A stretch of DNA of 64,000 nt from Ursus arctos (Eukaryota; Chordata; Mammalia; Carnivora; Ursidae): assembly GCF_023065955.2 (NCBI RefSeq), contig NC_079873.1, positions 102,152,128-102,216,127 of the forward strand. The letters run 5' to 3'. A program made the translations under genes and the position numbers. Under the pieces are notes generated by a model, which was given only the letters and a program-made list of their open reading frames with translations, was not told where the DNA came from and did no database searches. This document shows positions 57,333 through 64,000 of this stretch, one piece after another (the first letter of the stretch is position 1; every line of letters begins with the position of its first letter).

Positions 57333-60300
57333 ATGGCATCATTAAAATTCTCTCTCTCAGTTCTTAGTGTCAATGTAAATGGTTTAAACGCTCCCATAAA
57401 CGCCACCGGGTTGCAGATTGGATAAAAAGAAATGACCCATCCATTTGCTGTCTACAAGAGACTCATTTCGAACCCAAAGATGCATTCAGACTGAGAGTAA
57501 GGGGATAGAGTACCATCTTTCACGCAGATGGACCTCAAAAGAAAGCTGGGGTAGCAATTCTCATATCAGATAGATTGGATTTTAAATTAGAGACTATAGC
57601 TAGAGATGCAGAAGGGCACTATATTATTCTTAAGGGAAGTATTCAACAAGTGGATATGACAATTATAAGTATATATGCCCCTAACAGGGGAGCAAGAAGA
57701 TACAGAAGCCAACTCTTAACCAGAATAAAGAGTCATATAGATAAAAATACATTAATAGTAGGGGACCTCAACACTCCACTATCAGAAATAAACAGAACAC
57801 CCTGGCAAAGACTAAGCAAAGAATCAAAGGCTTTGAATGCCATACTCAACGAGTTGGACCTCATAGATATATATAGAACACTACACCCCAGAACCAAAGA
57901 ATACTCATTCTATTCTAATGCCCATGGAACATTCTCAAGAATAGACCATGTTCTGGGAAACAAAACAGGTCTCAACCGATACCAAAAGATTGAAATTATC
58001 CCCTGCATATTCTCAGACCACAGTGCTCTGAAATTGGAACTCAACCCCAAGGAAAAATTTGGAAGAAACTCAAACACTTGGAGACTAAGAACCATCCTGC
58101 TCAGGAATGACTCGATAAGCCAGGAAATCAAAAATCAACTTAAACAATTTATGGAGACCAACGAGAATGAAAACATAACGGTCCAAAACCTGTGGGATAC
58201 TGCAAAGGCAGTCCTAAGGGGGAAATACATAGCCATCCAAGCCTCACTCAAAAGAACAGAAAAATCTAAAATGCAGTTTTTATATTCTCACCTCAAGAAG
58301 CTGGAACAGCAACAGAGGGACAGGCCTCATCCATGCACGAGGAAGCAGTTGACCAAGATGAGAGCAGAAATCAATGAATTAGAAATCAGAAGCACAGTAG
58401 AACAAATCAACAGGACTAGAAGCTGGTTCTTTGAGAGAATCAATAAAATTGACAGACTACTGGCAACACTTATCCAAAAGAAAAGAGAAAGGACCCAGAT
58501 TATTAAAATTATGAATGAAAAAGGAGAGGTCATGACCAACACCACTGAAATTGGAAGGATTATTAGAAACTATTATCAACAGCTATATGCCAAAAAACTA
58601 AGCAATCTGGAAGAGATGGAGGCCTTCCTGGAAACCTATAAACTACCAAGACTGAAACAGGAAGAAATTGATTTCTTAAACAGGCCAATTAATTATGAAG
58701 AGATTGAGACAGTGATAAACAACCTTCCAAATAACAAAACTCCAGGCCCGGACGGTTTTCCTGGGGAATTCTACCAAACATTCAAAGAAGAAATGATACC
58801 TATTCTCCTAAAGCTATTTCAAAAAAGAGAAACAGAAGGAAAGCTACCAAACTCATTCTATGAGGCCAATATTACCTTGATCCCCAAACCAGGCAAAGAC
58901 CCCATCAAAAAGGAGAATTACAGACCGATCTCCCTAATGAATATGGACGCCAAAATCCTCAACAAGATACTTGCTAATAGAATCCAACAGTACATTAAAA
59001 GGATTATCCATCATGATCAAGTGGGATTCATACCTGGGAGGCAAGCGTGGTTCAACATTCGCAAATCGATCAGCGTGATACATCATATCAACAAGAAAAG
59101 ACTCAGGAACCATATGATCCTCTCAATTGATGCAGAAAAAGCATTTGACAAAATACAGCATTCTTTCCTGATTAAAACCCTTCAGAGTGTAGGCATAGAG
59201 GGTACATTTCTCAATCTCATAAAAGCCATCTATGAAAAGCCTACAGCAAATATTATTCTCAATGGGGAAAAGCTGGAAGCCTTTCCCTTAAGATCAGGAA
59301 CACGACATGATGCCCACTCTCGCCACTATTATTCAACATAGTACTAGAAGTCCTTGCAACAGCAATCAGACAACAAAAAAGGATCAAACGTATCCAAATC
59401 GGCAGAGAAGAAGTCAAACTGTCTCTCTTCGCAGATGACATGAGACTCTATATGGAAAAACCAAAAGAACCCACTCCCAAACTATTAGAAGTTATAGAGC
59501 AATTCGGTAATGTGGCGGGATACAAAATCAATACTCAGAAATCAGTTGCATTTCTATACACGAATAACGAGACCGAAGAAAGAGAAATTAGGGAATCCAT
59601 CCCATTTACAGTAGCACCAAAAACCATACGTTACCTTGGAATTAACTTAACCAGAGACGTAAAGGACCTATATTCTAGAAACTATAAATCACTCTTGAAA
59701 GACATTGAGGAAGACATAAAAAGATGGAAAAATATTCCATGCTCATGGATCAGAAGAATTAACATAGTTAAAATGTCCATGCTACCCAGAGCAATCTACA
59801 CTTTCAATGCTATCCCGATCAAAATACCGAGGACATTTTTCAAAGAACTGGAACAAATAGTCCTTAAATTCGTATGGAAACAGAAAAGGCCCCAAATCTC
59901 CAAGGAACTGTTGAAAAGGAAAAACAAAGCTGGGGGCATCACAATGCCGGATTTCGAGCTGTACTACAAAGCTGTGATCACAAAGACAGCATGGTACTGG
60001 CACAAAAACAGACACATAGACCAATGGAACAGAATAGAGAACCCAGAAATGGACCCTTGGCTCTTTGGGCAACTAATATTTGATAAAGCAGGAAAAAAAC
60101 TCCGGTGGGAAAAAGACAGTCTCTTCAATAAATGGTGCTGGGAAAATTGGACAGCTACATGCAAAAGAATGAAACTTGACCACTATCTCACACCATACAC
60201 AAAAATAAACTCCAAATGGATGAAAGACCTCAATGTGAGACAGGAATCCATCAAAATTCTAGAGGAGAACATAGGCAGCAACCTCTATGACATCGGCCAA

Positions 60301-61158
60301 AGCAACCTTTCTCATGACACATCCCCAAAGGCAAGAGAAACAAAAGATAAAATGAACTTATGGGACTTCATCAAGATAAAAAGCTTCTGCACAGCCAAGG
60401 AAACAGTCAAAAAAACTAAGAGGCAGCCCACGGAATGGGAGAATATATTTGCAAATGACACTACAGATAAAGGACTGGTATCCAAGATCTACAAAGAACT
60501 TCCCAAACTCAATACACGAGAAACAAATAAACAAATCAAAAAATGGGCAGAAGATATGAACAGACACTTTTCCAATGAAGACATACAAATGGCTAACAGA
60601 CACATGAAAAAATGTTCAAAATCATTAGCCATCAAGGAAATTCAAATCAAAACCACACTGAGATACCACCTTACGCCAGTTAGAATGGCAAAAATAGACA
60701 AGGCAAGAAACAACAATTGTTGGAGAGGATGTGGAGAAAGGGGATCCCTCCTACATTGTTGGTGGGAATGCAAGTTGGTACAGCCACTCTGGAAAACAGT
60801 GTGGAGGTCCCTTAAAAAGGTAAAAATTGAGCTACCCTATGATCCAGCCATTGCACTACTGGGTGTTTATCCCAAAGATACAGACGTAGTGAAGAGAAGG
60901 GCCATATGCACCTCAATGTTCATAGCAGCAATGTCCACAATAGCTAAATCGTGGAGGGAGCCGAGATGCCCTTCAACAGATGCCTGGATTAAGAAGTTGT
61001 GGTCCATATATACAATGGAATATTACTCAGCTATCAGAAAGAACGAGTTCTCAACATTTGCTGCAACATGGACGGCACTGGAGGAGATAATGCTAAGTGA
61101 AATAAGTCAAGCAGAGAAAGACAACTATCATATGATTTCTCTCATCTATGGAACATAA
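57333..61158 (+). pseudogene. LINE-1 ORF2 (endonuclease / reverse transcriptase), three lesions
   Basis: Start ATG at 57333. Domains: APE endonuclease ([27 protein letters not shown]), RT ([16 protein letters not shown] at 59428-59439), cysteine motif C-x3-C-x7-H-x4-C near 60718-60771, stop TAA at 61156-61158. Lesions: a 1-bp deletion near 57400 (frame 57333 to frame 57575), a Trp-to-stop TAG at 57506-57508, and a 1-bp deletion near 59308. Between them run long clean frames of 588 codons (57575-59341) and 572 codons (59440-61158). Lesions were judged against copy A, which is intact at those three places. Confidence 0.94.
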
Positions 61159-61426
61159 GAACTAGGAAGATCGGTAGGGGAAGAAAGGGATAAAGAAAGG
61201 GGGGGTAATCAGAAGGGGGAATGAAACATGAGAGACTATGGACTATTAGAAACAAACTGAGGGCTTCAGAGAGGAGGGGGGTGGGGGAATGGGATAGGCT
61301 GGTGATGGGTAGTAAGGAGGGCACGTATTGCATGGTGCACTGGGTGTTATATGCAACTAATGAATCATCGAGCCTTACATCGGAAACCGGGGATGTACTG
61401 TATGGTGACTAACATAATATAATAAA
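61159..61426 (+). promoter_or_regulatory. LINE-1 3' UTR with G tract and AATAAA
   Basis: G-rich tract near 61272-61297 (GGAGGGGGGTGGGGGAATGGG split at 20) and AATAAA at 61421-61426, then a short A tail. Confidence 0.8.
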
Positions 61427-61447
61427 AAATCATTAATTAAAAAAAAT

Positions 61448-61461
61448 GAAGTTAGCTGAGA
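61448..61461 (+). repeat. right target-site duplication of LINE-1 copy B
   Basis: GAAGTTAGCTGAGA, identical to 55196-55209. Confidence 0.93.
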
Positions 61462-62374
61462 AAATTACAAACATGGAAAGATAAAAATAGATGGAAATGT
61501 GAGTGATTAAAATACCTGAGGATAGAATAAGCGGAATATAATTAAAGATCCCATTCACAACAGATAAAAATGAGTTAAAGAAGTGAAGAAAAAGAATGGG
61601 TAAAAGACAATATTTGAGGAGATGATGGCTGCAAGTTTTATAGAACAGTTCTCAGATTTTATAGTTCCTCAAATTAAAGAAGTACATTGATCTTAAGCAG
61701 TATTAGTAAAAACAAATGCATATCTAGACATATCATAGTGAAAATGCAGAATACCAAAGGTAAAACTAACCCAAAAAGTCCTACAAAGAAATGACAATTA
61801 GATTGACAACAGAGGCTCAAATAAAATGGAATGATAGTTTCAAAGTGATGAGGATAAATATCTGCTATCATGAAGCGTATGCCTGGCTAAACTATTACTG
61901 AGTGGGAGTAAACAGAAAGCATTTTCAGATAAATAAGTCTATGAGCATTTTCCACTCACAAACCCTCACTGAAAGACAATGAAAATATGTACTTTAGTAA
62001 GGAAAAATAACAATAATTTCAGGAGAAAGTATAAGATAAAAGAAACAACGGTGAGCAGAAAAACTAAAAAACATGTTGACAAGTATTGGAAGCACTGAGT
62101 ATAAAAATAAGCAATAATAATAGTTGGGGATGGTTAGTAATAAAGTTAATAAACTAGGAAATAACATGCAAGAGGGGAGTGGTGATAAGTATTTGTGTTC
62201 TACTGACCTTGAATTATTCAGAAAAATAGATATAATGATTAATATTAGACTTTGTTAAGTCACATATATCTGTACACATATAAGGGGTCATATATTCATT
62301 TAAATTTTAAGAGAAACAGAAATGCAGAAACAACATATATGACTTCCAAATGAGTAGAGGGTGGAAAAAAAAAG
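61462..62374 (+). mobile_element. old LINE-1-like sequence, right of copy B
   Basis: 'tcaaagtgatgaggataaat', 'caaaccctcactgaaagaca', 'gtactttagtaaggaaaaat' resemble the 5'/ORF1 region of old LINE-1 or HAL1. Frames decayed; bounds approximate. Confidence 0.5.
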
Positions 62375-62955
62375 AACACTTGATCATTGAAAGTTTCTCA
62401 AAAAATTAAACATAAAGCTACCATATGACCCAGAAATTCCACTTTTAGGTATATCCTCAAGAGAACTGAAAACATGGCCACATAAAGACATGTAAATCAA
62501 TGTTCATAGCAGTATTATACACAGTAGCCAAAAAACTGAAACAATTCAAATGTCCACCAAAATGTGGTATATCTATACAATGGACTATTAGTCACAAAAA
62601 GTAGTGAAGTACTGAAATATGCTACAACATGGATGAACCTCGAAAACATTATGTAAGTCAAAGAAGCAAGATACAAAAGCCCACATATTTTATGATTCCA
62701 TTTATATGAAATGTTTAGCATAGGTAAATTCATAAAGACAAAAAGTAGATAAGTAGTTGCCAACTATTATGGGAAAGACAAGACAATAAGTGACTTGTAA
62801 TATATACAAGGTTTCTTTTGGGGATGATGAAAGTGTTCTAAAATTAAACTGTGGTGATGATCGTACAAATCTGAGAATATATCAAAAGCCACCGAATTTT
62901 ACACATTAAAAGAATTTTATAGTACGCAAATTATATCTCAATAAATAGGTTATTA
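62375..62955 (+). mobile_element. old LINE-1 3' end
   Basis: 'aagctaccatatgacccaga', 'atgttcatagcagtattata', 'gtccaccaaaatgtggtata', 'actgtggtgatgatcgtaca' follow the ORF2 end and 3' UTR of an L1M-type element. Many stops. Confidence 0.75.
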
Positions 62956-63026
62956 AAAAACTAAACAAAAGAAGTCCAAATATATTGGTAGCCACAATAA
63001 ATGATAATTGATTAAATTTAGCTGCC

Positions 63027-63227
63027 AGGGTGCTAGGGTGGCTCATTCAGTTAAGCGTTCGATTCTTGGTTTTGGCCTGGGTCGTGATCTCAGGGTCGTG
63101 GGATCAAAGACCTGCCGTGGGGCTCAGCACAGAGTCTGCTTGTCCCTCTCCCTCTGCTCCTCCCTACATGCTCTCTCTCTCTCTCTCCATCCCTCTCTCT
63201 CAAATAAATAAAATCTTAAAAAAAAAT
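63027..63227 (+). mobile_element. carnivore SINE
   Basis: Head CCAGGGTGCTAGGGTGGCTC, 'ttcgattcttggttttggcc', CT-rich part, tail AAATAAATAAAATC. Duplication AATTTAGCTGCC / AATTAAGTTGCC, two mismatches. Confidence 0.88.
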
Positions 63228-63460
63228 TAAGTTGCCAAAGGTCCATATGGTTTTAGAGGCAAGTTTAATCAAATTTTCAAAAACTCAATATTCAAAAAAA
63301 TGTATAATCAAGATTTTATATAAAAGTATTCCAGAAAAAAGAATTTAATCTCTCCAACTTATTTTGTCAGTCTAGAATACAGTGATAACAAAACCAGAAC
63401 AGTGCAAAAGGAGGATGAAAATAGGACAGCTTATAATCATTGATGAAAAATCCAAAATTA

Positions 63461-63665
63461 GGGGCGCCTGGGTGGCACAGTGGTTGGGCGTCTGCCTTCG
63501 GCTCAGGGCGTGATCCCTGCGTTATGGGATCGAGCCCCACATCAGGCTCCTCCGCTATGAGCCTGCTTCTTCCTCTCCCACTCCCCCTGCTTGTGTTCCC
63601 TCTCCGCTGGCTGTCTCTATCTCTGTCAAATAAATAAATAAAATCTTTTAAAAAAAGAAAAAAAA
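63461..63665 (+). mobile_element. young SINE
   Basis: Head GGGGCGCCTGGGTGGCACAG, tail AAATAAATAAATAAAATC. Perfect 16-bp duplication GAAAAATCCAAAATTA (63445-63460, 63666-63681). Confidence 0.95.
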
Positions 63666-64000
63666 GAAAAATCCAAAATTAAGTGTTAGCAAACCACAGT
63701 GTTATAATTGTTAATGCATTATGACCAAGCGGTATTTATCCCAGCAATGCAAGGTTAATTTAACATTAGAAAATCCATTAATTCACAAAATTAAGTGTGC
63801 AAGGGAGAAAATTCATCAAGTCTCACTACAAAAGCATTTGGTGCAAAAAAAGCATTTGGTGAAATTCAACATTCATTCATATGATTAAAAAAACCCAACT
63901 CTTAGCCAACTTAGAACAAAAAGGAACTTCCTTAACTAGATAAAAGGTAGCTATCAAAACCCTGCAACAAACATCATACTTAATGGAGAAATATTAGAAT

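Larger units (their letters stand above)
55210..61447 (+). mobile_element. LINE-1 copy B, full length
   Basis: About 6.2 kb with everything in order: CpG-rich 5' UTR beginning GAGGAGGCGGAGTTAAGATG, an embedded SINE, intact ORF1 (56359-57216), a spacer of about 116 bp, ORF2 (57333-61158, three visible lesions), a 3' UTR with a G-rich tract, AATAAA and a short A tail. The perfect 14-bp duplication and intact 5' end show a single complete insertion into an older LINE-1 of the same orientation. It is younger than copy A on sequence integrity. ORF1 could still be made; full autonomy is lost. Confidence 0.97.
62995..64000 (+). mobile_element. old LINE-1 ORF2 fragment, runs off the window
   Basis: 'gaagtccaaatatattggta' region, then 'gcattatgaccaagcggtat', 'cccagcaatgcaaggttaat', 'caacaaacatcatacttaat' match the RT part of ORF2, decayed. 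Split by two SINEs. A small direct repeat AAAAGCATTTGGTG occurs at about 63830-63859. Confidence 0.72.

Overview
This window is mammalian nuclear DNA, almost certainly from a caniform carnivore and most likely a bear (giant-panda-like). The evidence is the very dense set of tRNA-derived carnivore SINEs (CAN/SINEC type) with the head GGGGCGCCTGGGTGGC, the AAATAAATAAATAAAATC tail and the 'GGCTCAGGGCGTGATCCCGGCGTT' body (split here: GGCTCAGGGCG + TGATCCCGGCGTT) that I associate with ursids. Many short copies of one young LINE-1 3' end support the same reading. I found no host protein-coding exon, tRNA, rRNA or CRISPR. The only long open frames are LINE-1 ORFs or their antisense shadows.

Layout. 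1-2777: mostly unique AT-rich DNA with one young SINE (641-841). 2793-8776: a nearly full-length LINE-1 (copy A, + strand), 5'-truncated inside its 5' UTR, with both ORFs broken and a later SINE inside ORF2. 8792-16555: unique DNA with SINEs (one nested in another, one with an apparent 3' transduction), GAAA arrays, MIR, L2 and MER5 fossils. 16556-20130: an ancient minus-strand LINE-1 interrupted by two younger minus-strand LINE-1 3' ends; one of these is flanked by an unusually long 70-bp repeat. 20572-37866: unique DNA with MIR, L2, MER5, SINEs, LINE-1 3' stubs, a CA microsatellite, a 79-bp hairpin MITE with TA duplications, and two copies of a palindromic DNA transposon. 38050-42800: an old plus-strand LINE-1 carrying a twin-primed (5'-inverted) young LINE-1 and a cluster of five SINEs. 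43030-54890: MIR, MaLR-type solo LTRs, an ancient unnamed repeat, L2, and another old LINE-1 with nested SINEs. 55210-61447: a full-length young LINE-1 (copy B) with a perfect 14-bp target-site duplication, a CpG-rich 5' UTR, an intact ORF1 and an ORF2 with three visible lesions. 61462-64000: older LINE-1 sequence with two SINEs, running off the window.

Most notable: both LINE-1 copies carry, at the same place in the 5' UTR, a SINE with its own 16-bp target duplication, including the same single mismatch. The SINE therefore entered an ancestral LINE-1 and has since been copied as part of the LINE-1 promoter region. In copy B the antisense strand of that 5' UTR also holds a 314-codon open frame. 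The 'genes working together' here are retrotransposon parts: LINE-1 ORF1p and ORF2p act on LINE-1 RNA, and the same machinery explains the SINE insertions, their A-rich tails and their target duplications.
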